This document shows positions 22,820 to 32,955 of a stretch of DNA of 32,955 nt, piece after piece. Position 1 is the first letter of the stretch, and each line of letters starts with the position of its first letter. The DNA is from Mnemiopsis leidyi. Taxonomy: Eukaryota; Ctenophora; Tentaculata; Lobata; Bolinopsidae. Where the stretch lies: assembly GCA_000226015.1 (NCBI GenBank), contig JH154264.1:17403-50357 (forward strand), in the 5' to 3' direction. The notes under the pieces were generated by a model. It saw only the letters and a list, made by a program, of their open reading frames with translations. It searched no databases and was not told the DNA's origin. The position numbers and the translations under genes are program-made.

Positions 22820-24118
22820 TTATGATGTTAGTGGTTTGTACAGACACACCACCGCAATATAGGTTGAGTTCCAATCCACTCCACACCCAAACTTGCCCTT
22901 CTGGAACAGTTTCTTGATGGTGGCATGGTAGGTCTGCAGGAAGTGCCGACATGACTCTGTCCTCATCGCAAAGTCCGGGATTACGTGTTTGATCTTGACC
23001 GTGGTGGACGCATCGCTTAATCCAATATCGTCTGCTTCTGAAATTAGGTGTTCTGAAAACAACATATAACTATTTAACTAAGTATCGCTGTTGTTTTTTC
23101 ATAACTAAAGATTAACTTTCAACAAGACACCATTTAATATGTTGCTGTGCCTTATCTTAGATACAAAAACATGAAACCTTTACGGTCTGTCATGGTTTTG
23201 GAAATAAGGATCTTTCATGTTAAAAAGTTCAGGTTTCAGTTTTCACTATGAATTTGATAATCTTTATTAAATCCCCGGAATGTAGAATTCCTGTACAGAA
23301 TCATTTAGTGCTCTTCAACGAACCGGCCGATTAATGCCTCCACATTTACTGTTGGTAAGCGTTTCCAGCCGAGAGGTACAACAATTTAGAACTGCCAGCG
23401 GGCTGGCTCGCTGTTATACTTATAAAACCTCATACCAGGAAGCTCTTCCGATAGACGATGCCGAACGGATTCTAAGGCATCACCTAATATGACCGGTACA
23501 CTGCGGTTGGCATCCTCCTGGTGTCAGCGGGAAAGAAATCTCTGTATTTCTAACTTCATGACAGTTTTATATAGTTACCTTCATCTCCACCGTTGACCTC
23601 CCTCCAAGCAGCCCTCTGAGCCTGTTTCGCTAGTTCCCTTCCCCATTTCATTTGCCAGTTGCGTATATGTGTCGACTTAAGACATAGTATTTCTGTATCC
23701 TTGCAGTATGCCTTGCAGCTCCCTTCTGCAGTCCTTGTAGCTAGACTGATCAAAAGTAACACTGAAATATTTGACTTGGTGTGAGAGTTGAAGTGAAGCG
23801 ATCACACCACAGCAGTCATTGTGACTGTGCGTTGGAAGTTTGAAATCATGGCAAGATTTTCTTGAATTGAGAAAGTTTAGACTACTGGGTGCTTTACACT
23901 GCACAGTAGCAGTCACTAGATAGTATCTACTGTGCTTATAATACTGCACGTACACTTACCTTATACCTACATACATGTTAATGACTATCTAGTTACATAA
24001 TGAGTAAGTGTTAAATAACACGTTTTACTCAACCGGCATATTGTATATATTGTATAACACCATCACGCGGTAAAAGATATAACTTACCGACTGTTATACA
24101 TGTATTTGAAACATTCAT
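22820..24118 (-). CDS. Secreted CAP/SCP-like protein A
   Basis: Three minus-strand exons: 24118-24088, 23761-23579 and 23052-22820. All junctions are GT-AG (donors GTAAGT and GTAACT; acceptors ATATTTCAG and GTTTTCAG) and both introns are phase 1. The product is 148 aa. Residues 1-24 are a signal peptide with core VVLLLISLA, and intron 1 splits the hydrophobic core. Mature features that suggest a CAP domain (CRISP/antigen 5/PR-1) are W50-GRELAKQAQ, like the CAP helix W-x-x-x-L-A-x-x-A-Q, and the C-terminal GCGVDW (127-132) and VCLYKP (140-145), like the CAP end G-C-G-V and V-C-x-Y-x-P. The canonical cavity His and GEN motif are not seen and the domain is short, so it is very divergent. Paralogue of the gene at 25661-26486. 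Extracellular role unknown. Confidence 0.7.
23305..23517 (-). pseudogene. Coding-like segment in intron 2 of CAP-like gene A
   Basis: A minus-strand stretch of 71 codons has one internal stop. It follows a strong acceptor-like tract (TTTCTTTCCCGCTGACACCAG) and is GC-richer than its surroundings. The protein-like pieces are SVPVILGDALESVRHRLSEE and IVVPLGWKRLPTVNVEALIG. It does not join the flanking phase-1 exons in frame. It could be a decayed exon, an inserted repeat or noise. No family is recognised. Confidence 0.25.
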
Positions 24119-25660
24119 CCTGTAGTCTATCTATGAGCAGCGGGTTTATTAGGAGCAGCTGTAGCTAAACTAAAACAACAGAGATCAAATTGCGAAAGAA
24201 CACCTTTGTAGTACCGTGCGAAGTGATGTCTATCGAGGGGTATCTCTTTTAAATACCCCCTTTGAGTAGCATGACATCACGATCCATATGTTACAACCAA
24301 ACTTGGGTATTTTTAAAAAACCTGGTCATTTTTACCTCCCACATCGACCTATCATCGATATTTCCGAACTTTTGGGAGTAGCACTTTCTTTTTCACAATT
24401 ACATCATGTTAAGTTTGAGATCGAACGATCTTTCTGCAGTGTTAAATCATGATTCTTCTAATGAGTAATCAAATCTCGCCGATATTTGGAATGGCCCAGA
24501 AAATTTGCACCTTGCATTGGAATTTTAGATCCTTTTGATTAATTAATTGGCCTGGAATCTGGAACGCTAAGTAAAACCATATTCGTTCTGAGTGCACATA
24601 TCTCGGTGCCCACTGCCCAATTTAGCTAATAAGCTGAGGTGTAGGAACTTAACACTCAATGACTTTAGTTAACCAGAAAAGTTTAATCCAGTACCGATGT
24701 ACCAGTAACATAAGTGAATGGTTTCCTCTCATTGGGTAATTAGGTACGAAACTTAATTGGAAGCATTTTTCCAGTGTACTGATTTTAGTTTCGAATTTTT
24801 TTTCGAAATCACGTAACGAAGTGGACTTAAAAAGCTCAAGGATATTATCATATTATTATATGATTATGGCTGGCGAGAGACGCAGACTACATGGCTTAAA
24901 TGCTTAAATGGATTTTACAAAACAATAACGATAGCGGAGAGAAACTATGTATACACGGGTATGCCAGAAGAACTTATACATCAGAAAACGTATACATTGT
25001 TAAGTGTGACAAGTTCGTGTAATGCGGTACCACATAACTCCACACATATCTGTGTTGTGTGATATTATCCGCATATTATAAGATTATATCAAGTCGGTCA
25101 AGCCTCAAGGTTAGTGTTACTGTTAGGGCTAGAGTTACTGTGAGTATTATAGGGTTTGGGTTCAGGGGTTGGGATAAGGATTGTTCATTGTACAAAATTA
25201 TCAGACAGATTTTCTATTTGGGCACTTGCTGCACTGGGAATGAGAACAAAGATCGGGACGACAGGACAAGATTAGTGCTTCATGATCGAGCTTATCACTA
25301 TATGACTTTCCGAAAACAAAATATACGACATAACTCATAATACTAACAAATTTGACTGAGCCAAATTAAGTATAATCTATTCAATCATAAGATTTCATGT
25401 CAAAAGTATTTCATTGCATAATTGTTTCATTGCACACAATATCAAATAAATAATAAAATAATGAAATAAATATAATCCTCTGCCTAGCTCAGCATCCTGA
25501 TCATGTCATTTGGAGTAGGTGAGAATCCATAATTATGTACTTCCACAGGAAAAATCGTTAAATAAACCTACAGAAAATAATGTACAAAGCAACAGGGGAG
25601 CAAAATTTCTTATTTGAATCTGTAGTCTGAATAGTCTGAATGGGGATTGTAAAGCAAAAT

Positions 25661-26486
25661 CTAATTTACAAGTGCAACATCAACATGCTTGTACAAACAA
25701 TACACCACAATCCAGGGATGATCCCAATCAACTGCACAGCCTACTTTCGTATTCTCTGGCATTTTTGCGATCTCCGATTCGTATTTTCTGATGTAGTAGG
25801 TACATGATAATGACGTCATGGCGAAGTCTTCGATAAGCTCGAACGCCTCCGTATAGCGTATCGTACTCCTCTTAAATTTTTGACTGCTTGAACTTTCGAG
25901 CAAACCTGGGCAGTTGAAGTAAGACTTAAATAACTCTTTTTACCAAAAACGCAAGTGTGAAGATTTATCTCCGATTTGAATTCGTATAAAAACGGCAAAG
26001 CGCTTAAATTTGATATATGTTAGGGTCAAGGCCGTGCATTTCTTATTATGATCATACCACAACAAACTTCTATTTCTCACAAAGCGACAAGCATACTTTG
26101 GTCAGAGATTCTTGCCTCAAGCTTCATTGAGGCTTCTTTCTTTGCTCTTTTGCTAAGATCTCTTCCCCAGTCAACTCCTAGCAAAATGTGCTCATTTTTA
26201 AGACAATTTTGCTGGTCTTCTTTGCTAGCTCTGTTGCTTTTGATTGAAATGATCAGAAGTAATGCTGAAAAACAGTTACGGTAATATGATTAATGTTAAC
26301 AAAATAAAAAGCCCGCCAAGTATTCATAGAATTTATGACAAAAAACGTAGAACCTTCTTCCTACAAATTATTAAAGCTTAAAATTGGAATTGAAATATAA
26401 CAATATCTATATCCGAAAAGAATTCAATGTTTGACTGACTGACTGTTACCTGCAGATAAGAGACGAAACTTGTAGATAATTCCCAT
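25661..26486 (-). CDS. Secreted CAP/SCP-like protein B, tandem paralogue
   Basis: Three minus-strand exons: 26486-26450, 26264-26097 and 25905-25661. Both introns are phase 1 (donors GTAACA and GTATGC; acceptors CTGTTTTTCAG and ACTGCCCAG), at the same places as in gene A. The product is 149 aa with signal peptide core AALLLIISI (12-20). It shares CLK-x-x-HI (33-39), W45-GRDLSKRAK, DFAM-x-x-x-SC (95-103), KVGCAVDW (122-129) and YCLYK (137-141) with gene A. Four cysteines (33, 103, 125, 138) line up with gene A, which could mean two disulphides. KVGCAV and the closing C-x-Y are the strongest CAP resemblance; cavity His and GEN motifs are absent. The Ser-rich loop at 73-76 is specific to this copy. 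The role is unknown; CAP relatives are secreted and act in defence, reproduction, lipid binding or venoms. Confidence 0.7.
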
Positions 26487-26499
26487 AATTTCGGGTACT

Positions 26500-28670
26500 G
26501 TACTCTTCACCTTTAACAGCTACCTATTGAACGATCGTTCTAAGTAAATGAACTATAGAATACACTTCACTTGAACTTTAGACTTCTTTGATACGCAAAC
26601 GCGCACATGCGGTGCACTAATGCTCGTTAATTGTCTATCTCTTTCAGAGTTATAACTCTGACAGATGGCTATTAATGAATACCATGATGAAGGTAACCAA
26701 CCAGCGGCCGGGCCGTGCTTTTTGATTGGAATAAAAATTGATAAAACTGAGCCAGACTTGGGGACTGTAAATCGAAATTCTAGGTTCCATTAAGAACTAT
26801 AGCAATATCTGGTCTTACGTCAGAACACCTGTAGAACTAGAAGGGAGGCAGGGGCTATACGGCGGATAGACTCATCATTGTTTAGTTGCGTAACTTATCG
26901 AGAGCTTTATGACAAGACGTGAAAAATTTACTGACAACTCCTTCATTAATAATGTCACTATAGGTACAGAAAGGCTGTAAAACTTATCTTATAACAAATC
27001 GTAAAAATTCGATTGAATGTAAATTAGCGATCAGCAACAGAAGCTACTTAGAATTTCTATTACAGAATAGTATGCAATCTAGAGGGCATGTCGGACCCCA
27101 ATTATTATTCATACTTGTCATAAGTTAATAACAAGATTCATTTTAGAGAGAAAATAACAATTATTTTCTTTCCTTCACTGGTCATATTTCCTTTTATCGT
27201 CGTCTAACCTCGCAAGTTAGCCTTTTGCCAACAACTGTCAACTTAACGCTCTAAAATTCAACAATACATCTGGTGACCTAGTATTTGGTGTCAACTGCAG
27301 TAAAACTAGTCAGTGATCCAACACCAGGCAGTTTCCGAGTTTGAATACCAATTATTTTAAACCATAGTTAAATTGCGGGTCTCCCCGAAATAGAACTTGC
27401 CAGGCCATGCGACCTGTAAGTTATGATTTGTGTCATGTGATTGTTGTGAGATATCAGGCGAGTTTCCCTGTATCACAGTATCAGTATTAGTGAGACACAT
27501 CGTAATTTAATCTGCAATTCCACATGGAGTTATAATTTAATGGAACGCACTGCACACTTTTACTTATAGTGCTCCCAAACACGAATAACATTTTGGATAA
27601 TGTTACGAAGGAATTGACTCTCCGTGGTAACAAAAAGAGTGCGGAGTTTACATCAATATGTAAATTCGTTTGTTACTCAGCTCCAGATGTCGTACGTAAC
27701 ATGTTGCACACATTTAGCTACTTCCCTACCCACTCCACAGTCCACACCCATTTCCAAAAGTGAATGCCCTTTCCAAAGTTTTTTTGCTTCGTTAAAAGGA
27801 TAGACTGGAAAAAATCTATGTGCATTGTGCATGATTGCTTTAAACCGCATTCTTTATGAAAATACTTTCTTTATAAAAATACTATCACTTGCAGGGAGTC
27901 AGTCTTCCGGGCGTGTTTTCAGGTTGGCACAGCAATAAAATCATCTAATAAGCCTTTTTATCTGAAAACATCAGTCCTATTTGTTTACAACAACGAGAGG
28001 ACCCTAGAGAGAGCCACGCAGAACTCAGTAAAGCCTTTTGGGCTTTGGCTGGCAGATGCCTTGAATAATGAATATCTATATAGTCAGTATCAGTATAATT
28101 TAGCCTTTTCCATAAGCTCATGAGCGCCACGGAAACTTTATCAGGCAGTCTATAAGCATTTCTATTCTAATATTTGCTGTAACACTAAATAATGAATGAC
28201 ACCAGTGACCAGCTCTACTATGCTGAGAGACGATTTTGGAGGCTCTTAAACGGTAATTTTTTGAAAATTGAACTTATTTTTAAGGTACGATTTACACCTC
28301 GCATATACCATTTTCCTCAATTTCAAAATTTAAAACCGTTTCTTGCTGGTCAAAGTACCCTTGCTCCAGTGGTGCCAGTATACATGATACATATACATAT
28401 CTTGCCGGTTTATCAAATTGTGATAGTCGTCATAGACCTACATCAGAGGTGAAAGTTTTTGCTTTTGAGCATTACATGGATTATCGTATAAACGAAGGCT
28501 TCGCTAAAATGACGAAATTAAAACATCGTTGCATAATAGTATGGCCATCGCATTGAAATATTAATCCAAACGTAGTTATTAGGTGTCTAAATTTTGGCTT
28601 TCGAGCATTGCATAATCATTACGTTGCTTGCCATAAAACGCGGGCAAATCATTAGTGAAACCTGAAAACA
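26500..28670. other. Intergenic, no gene I can support
   Basis: Two weak exon-like pieces exist: 27570-27629 with an acceptor TTTTACTTATAG, and an ATG-led stretch at 28192-28252 followed by GTAATT. Neither finds in-frame partners. The segment 27945-28130 on the minus strand has an odd, GC-richer open frame that may be a repeat. Confidence 0.35.
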
Positions 28671-28673
28671 ATG

Positions 28674-28830
28674 GACGTCAGAATTTTTTGGGGAGGAGTC
28701 GGAAACTTTTTTCATTATTTGACAGCAATTGACCGGTAAGAAGCCAGATACGACCATTTAATTTAGAGAAACGCTGTCATGCGATTGAAAAATTACCGAC
28801 TCCTCACCAAGAATTCGGAAATATGACGTC
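28674..28830. mobile_element. 157-bp inverted-repeat element (MITE-like)
   Basis: The ends pair as reverse complements: 28674-28705 (GACGTCA, then GGGGAGGAGTCGG) and 28793-28830 (CCGACTCCTCACCAAGAATT, then TGACGTC). The right arm has about 6 extra bases. The interior is AT-rich and non-coding. The size and structure fit a miniature inverted-repeat transposon. A flanking target-site duplication is not obvious. Confidence 0.7.
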
Positions 28831-29318
28831 TCTTATCATACAAACCATGTAAAATCAAGCCGGTTTTTTCTTGACGTCTCTTATTCGGTTATGATAGATT
28901 AAACTGCTCCGGGCTCCTAGATGCAATATTGGAAACTGGGCAAATCCTACCCCTCTCACAAGTCAAAACCACCAATTAAAACCAATCCTATCATTCGCTT
29001 TTGCCTTAGTATCGGCATAAAACGAAAAAGCATAAGGGTGGAAAAAATCAATTTATCTTGATAAAATTTGCCCGAAATGAAAAAATGAATATATTTTTTA
29101 TTGATCCTGACGACAAATTATGCAAATTTTTGCAGGAATTTAGCCTTCAATGCTGTTTTGGCGTTGCCTTGTCGTACTTGAAAAAGTAAATTGACAATCC
29201 TAATGCACTTGTTCGGTACTACCACTACAGGAAACTTAACTGTCGTTAAATTAAGAGACATGGCTTTTTGTAACACTCTAAATGAATTACAGGCTGAAAT
29301 AACTATATTGCCTGACTT

Positions 29319-29572
29319 GACTTCTCTCCTTTCCGTCCTCCTTTCTTTTTATATCTCCTCTCCTATCCCTTTTCTCCCCTAACTCCCACAGCTTTCCTTT
29401 CCTTTCTTCTTTGATATCTGCATTTTTCTCCTCGTTTTTGTCTACTCTTATTAACGATATCCTATCCTATTCCTCTTCTCTTTCCCTTCTTCCATTTCTT
29501 CACTCCTTTTCTTGTTCTCTTCTCAGTTCTCGCACCTTCCTCTTACCTCTCTCACCTGTTCTCTCCCCCTAA
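29319..29572 (+). repeat. ~250-bp CT-rich (polypyrimidine) tract
   Basis: Nearly all bases are C or T, in irregular TCC/CTT runs, with only scattered A and G. The open frame reading into it (29191-29382) is explained by this composition. It is low-complexity sequence and not a gene. Confidence 0.85.
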
Positions 29573-30343
29573 CCGAGAGCGTGCTTTAAATGTATATGTA
29601 TAGTTGTCCTAGCTGACACTGGCTTTTTAAAGCTATACAAATTACAAAAAGAGCGGCAATTGCAAATAAATCACAATTTGAGGGAAAAATAGTTCAGAAT
29701 GATTTCTTTAATGTCCCCGAAACACGGCAAAGTGATACATGAAAAGTCAAAGACAGCTTTTGATTAGTAATCAAGGCTCAAAATGTAATAGTCTCGACAG
29801 TGAGCCTTCTATACTCAAATTAAGACAATAGCACATTTAATACTTATTGGTCATTGCTCGTTGTATAATTTACAATACTATTAGCACGTACTCGTAAAAT
29901 ATCGAAAGAAGAAAGATTTGAGAGGGAACAAAAAACTTTGCACCATGAGATTGGTAAGTATGCCTACTTACAATAAGTTTTTCGTTTACGTATTTATAAA
30001 GAGAATGGGGTGAACGCCCTTGGTTAAGGTAGCACATTCATTCTCAGTTCTTGAATTGCCATGCCCCAAGATCTTCATTGTGAAAGAATAAAAGAAAGTC
30101 TGAAACAAGTACAGTATTCGTTTTACCTAATCGAATTCTTGAAAGCCCTCTTTCTTTTACTAGAATCACGGATAGCGCTATGACCCGATTCCCGAATCGA
30201 CAAACTATTCTTTGTGATCAAATAGGACAAAGAAAGATCTGTTGACGGGCGAGATGATGCAAATTTGCATTTCAAAGTACATCAGATAAATAAGAGAATG
30301 AGAACAACACCCGGCCAATCTACTCAACGTGGGACAACTTGCA

Positions 30344-30470
30344 TCGTTTAACCTTAACGTCAACTCTGCTTGGAGAGCTAGATTCGCATACTTCCTTTGT
30401 TCCAGGTCCTCCTTCATATTCATAACATTTCTGAACACCTTGGTCATTTGCCAGCACTAGACAGTTACAC
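30344..30470 (-). CDS. Possible exon of a small Cys-containing secreted protein
   Basis: On the minus strand, after a CTAG acceptor-like site, the frame reads VLANDQGVQKCYEYEGG, then two more Cys, and stops at TAG. VLA followed by QKCY resembles the end of a signal peptide plus the start of a three-finger (Ly6-type) domain. An alternative frame over the same DNA gives a coiled-coil-like peptide from 30447. No first exon was found, and the acceptor lacks a good pyrimidine tract. Confidence 0.15.
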
Positions 30471-30789
30471 TGTCACTTACAAATGACAAGTTTTATTTGT
30501 TGCAACTGTAAACTGCCGCCAACCTAACATTAAGTAAGCTTTTAGACGTATGATGTTACTGATTCCAGCCGCAAGGTGGCCAAATCAACTTTTCGGTTGC
30601 TGCGCAGTCGACTGGGGTCTAATCTCGGCTGGTTAGGAGATTTGGCTCTGGATATTCACCTAATCTTGTGTCCTTACACTAAAAGTTAATACACCTGTTA
30701 CAGTTATAATAGTTTTGTAATAAATTGTAGATAATTTTAACCAATCACCCAAGGGTTTAGCGTTTACTAGTACGCTTTGCAAAGACTCT

Positions 30790-30900
30790 GTTGGGTCTTT
30801 GCAGCCTCGGTCGACTCAGCCAAATGAATGGTAAACCGAGATAAAGGGTTAAATGAATAGCTACGCTTGTAGTAGCGAAGCCTCTGGCGGGAACAGTACC
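30790..30900 (+). repeat. SINE-like repeat, copy 2
   Basis: Shares CCTCGGTCGACTCAGCC and the following ATGAATGGTAAACCG block with copy 1 at 21808-21854. It is preceded by a short hairpin (GCAAAGACTC ... GGGTCTTTGC at about 30777-30800). No coding capacity. Confidence 0.5.
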
Positions 30901-32494
30901 CTTAACCTGGCCTTGTAAGATCCTTCGGCTCCTGTAATTGGCCGGTTACAACTAACATTGTGTCATTGTAGCCACATGGCTGTTTGATTCAGTTAAACCG
31001 GAGTAAAACTAGTGTTGAATAAAACTAATACACTGCTTAGGGGATTTGAAAACCTGTCGTGCAGTGCTCGTGCAATTACATCACCCTCAACCCTGCACAG
31101 TGTTACTGCGTTGTAAATTTTTGAGTAGTGTAGCAACATAGTTGAACTGTGTAATTTCACTCTCAAACTCGAATTCAAATTTTATTTCGAATACATGAAG
31201 CTTTCCCGTTATTTAAAGGAGGACTATAACTGTTCATTGTAGGGAAGAAGGGAACATAATCGGAAAATGGAAGTAACAAGGAAGGGTCGTGTCACGGTCA
31301 ATAGAACAATTCGATTTTAGATGACACTGCGATGCCTACTTAGCCTCAGATGCTTCTTTCTCCACCTATTTAAATAGCTGTACCGCAAGCCCCTACATTC
31401 ATCATACTGCTGGACAATTGCGAAAACTCAAAACTAAAGTGGGCACCCATACCCTGATTTCTGTTTTAATTGTCGTTGATGAATATACTAATAATTCACT
31501 GCACCGTAAGTTTATGATTGCCCTGCATGAATTTTAAGTTAACGCCCCAAAAAGAAACTTGACTCTTTAAATAGTTCAATAAGGGCTCTTTAATTTACGT
31601 TAATGAAAATAAATGACCTTTCCTCGCCCGTATCAGTCTATAATGATCGCGATAATTCTCGAATCTAAGCAGCAATATAATAGTATTATAGTATTATCAC
31701 CCAGCTGTATTAAAAATGTTAAGAATTTTACAGCTCTCTCCAGTCTCTGTAAATAGTTAATGCATGGTGCCTGTTATAGTTTTGAGTAAAGATTGTTAAG
31801 CCTACCAACAAAAGCTCGAAAAATTGGCCCTGGTGGGCTGGTGATCCATTACAATTATGTAAATTTTACTCTCAAGAGCAAACAGTTCGGAAACAAATGA
31901 GTTCTCCTTGAGGTCCCTTGTCGCCATGCCCATGTGCCTACCTTTAAACAGAGCAGCCAACAAAATTATGGTAGAATGGATATTGGACAAGACTATATGG
32001 CAAAATGTTGACGAATGGTAATACCGATAGTGAAATTTGTCTTGATCATGTGGGACGGGGCTAAACCAATTTGATCTTGGAGTTGGACGGATCAGATACT
32101 GACGGAAATAACGCAATGACATATCTTGAAAGATTCTCTGCCTTTAGCGACAGAAAGATGGCTTGGAATTCCTTGGGGCCCGCCCTTGGCCTCGGGTGGA
32201 CTCTTTATGACCCCCAACAAAAGTCATTTTATGACGTTTCGGTGCCAAACAGAATGCAGAAGAAACAATGAAATTCCTACAAGTTATAGCTTTTCATTGG
32301 AATTTTATAATGATTCACATTAGCTCATGACATGCCTCTCTTGTCAGACAACTCCCACATCACGGATTTTGCTGTCCGTTTGCGGTGTCAGAGAAATGTT
32401 TCACGTAAATATCATCTCACTCCACAGACCGATTCACATCATATTCAGGGGACCAGATGACAGTAGTTCTGGAGTTAAAGTTCAACAACAATAA

Positions 32495-32955
32495 GGGGTC
32501 GATCAAATATGACGCCATTAAATTTTTGGTATCTTTAAATCCCCCCGTTATTCATCAAACGTCATCACGACACGCCCCCCCCCCAAATTGCAGAGGCAAA
32601 TTACCATAATGAAGTCATCTCTGGTTTTGGACCTCCTCCCCGAATTTCATGTCAAAATACTTTGATTGTCGCTTTTTTTAATTGGCAGTCATTTTTATCA
32701 AAAATTCATTAAAACTAAGTACATATTTCCAAGGCTGTGTCATGCACTATTATAGTTATCGCCATTACTAAGTTATCAGCCAGCTACTTAATTTACTTCC
32801 ACCAGCTAGTTCCTTACCCTCTTCCTCTAACGCTCGAGTTCCGGAGGTCAATAAGGACTGTTTCATCAAATATTTATTTGTCATGACAAAACCCCCTCCC
32901 CCTCTGTCATCATAATCGCTATCATAACAAAACCCTCTCCCCTCTGTCATCATAT
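32495..32955 (-). mobile_element. Inverted-repeat element, copy 2 (cut by the window end)
   Basis: It starts with GGGGTCGATCAAATATGACG at 32495, the counterpart of the terminal repeat of copy 1 at 11564. The inner block AGGCAAATTACCATAATG and the C-rich runs are the reverse complement of copy 1. About 130 bp of sequence absent from copy 1 (about 32715-32860) suggests an insertion here or a deletion there. The CCCCCTCCCCCTCTGTCATC runs near the end match the opening of copy 1 inverted, so the other terminus should lie just beyond 32955. Confidence 0.7.

Larger units (their letters stand above)
28831..32494. other. Intergenic, apart from small repeats
   Basis: No credible exon chain was found on either strand. 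The open frames at 31802-32122 (minus) and 32071-32323 (plus) overlap, have no recognised motif and no splice support. The weak candidate at 30344-30470 is listed separately. Confidence 0.4.

Noticed and set aside
22820..23065. First impression of a dynein light chain domain in CAP-like gene A
   Set aside because: The apparent similarity was general helix-strand composition. The signal peptide, the WGREL helix and the GC-G-V ... C-L-Y-K-P ending fit CAP better.
27569..27763. Open frame after a good acceptor
   Set aside because: No partner exons and no recognisable domain.
28192..28452. ATG-led 86-codon plus-strand frame (MNDTSDQLYYAERRFW)
   Set aside because: The start looks exon-like and a GTAATT donor follows, but no in-frame downstream exon was found and the rest lacks any motif.
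30205..30447. 80-codon minus-strand frame with a coiled-coil-like start
   Set aside because: No splice support or homology. An overlapping frame on the same strand is equally plausible, and the second half is AT-rich noise.
30590..30640. Plus-strand reading GCCAVDWG, reminiscent of the CAP-like GC-G/A-VDW motif
   Set aside because: On the opposite strand from the paralogues, with a stop soon after and no closing C-L-Y motif. It lies near SINE-like sequence, so coincidence is likely.
31802..32323. Opposed open frames of 60-106 codons
   Set aside because: No homology, splice evidence or signal features; they overlap each other on opposite strands.

Overview
The window is animal nuclear DNA. 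It is AT-rich (roughly 60-65% by eye) and its genes are split by GT-AG introns of about 100-1,800 bp. It carries microsatellites, LINE relics, inverted-repeat elements and an animal-type gelsolin/villin gene. I cannot name the species; nothing fixes the phylum. There is no sign of bacterial or organellar sequence, and no tRNA, rRNA or CRISPR was seen.

Left part (1-12.8 kb): a 72-bp tandem duplication, a LINE reverse-transcriptase tail on the minus strand, a 21-bp minisatellite, and then a compact two-exon MYND+SET protein lysine methyltransferase-like gene on the plus strand (2424-3614). A minus-strand gene for a coiled-coil, Ser-rich protein of unknown function follows (three firm exons, 5409-6622). 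From 7 to 12.7 kb the DNA is mostly repeats: a 113-bp foldback hairpin, a cluster of inverted copies of one repeat, a CpG-rich inverted/direct repeat cluster, a frameshifted PHD-finger segment of a LINE ORF1, and a GGGGTCG-ended inverted-repeat element whose second copy closes the window.

Middle (12.8-21.6 kb): a plus-strand gelsolin/villin-family gene. I could join 15 exons with every splice junction in frame (1,686 nt, 562 codons). They cover gelsolin repeats S1-S4 and the first strand of S5. An acidic Ala/Glu-rich linker lies between S4 and S5. I found no exons for the rest of S5 or for S6.

Right part (21.6-33 kb): converging on the gelsolin gene is a tandem pair of minus-strand three-exon genes for small secreted proteins (148 and 149 aa). 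They share both intron positions and phases, and they look like highly divergent CAP/SCP-domain proteins. This pair is the most novel item. The rest is repeats, including SINE-like pieces, a duplicated block, a 157-bp inverted-repeat element and a CT-rich tract, with only weak coding candidates.

The genes do not form a pathway. The only clear local relationship is the tandem CAP-like pair. All gene models were built by hand from reading frame, splice motifs and family motifs, and none has been checked by a database search.
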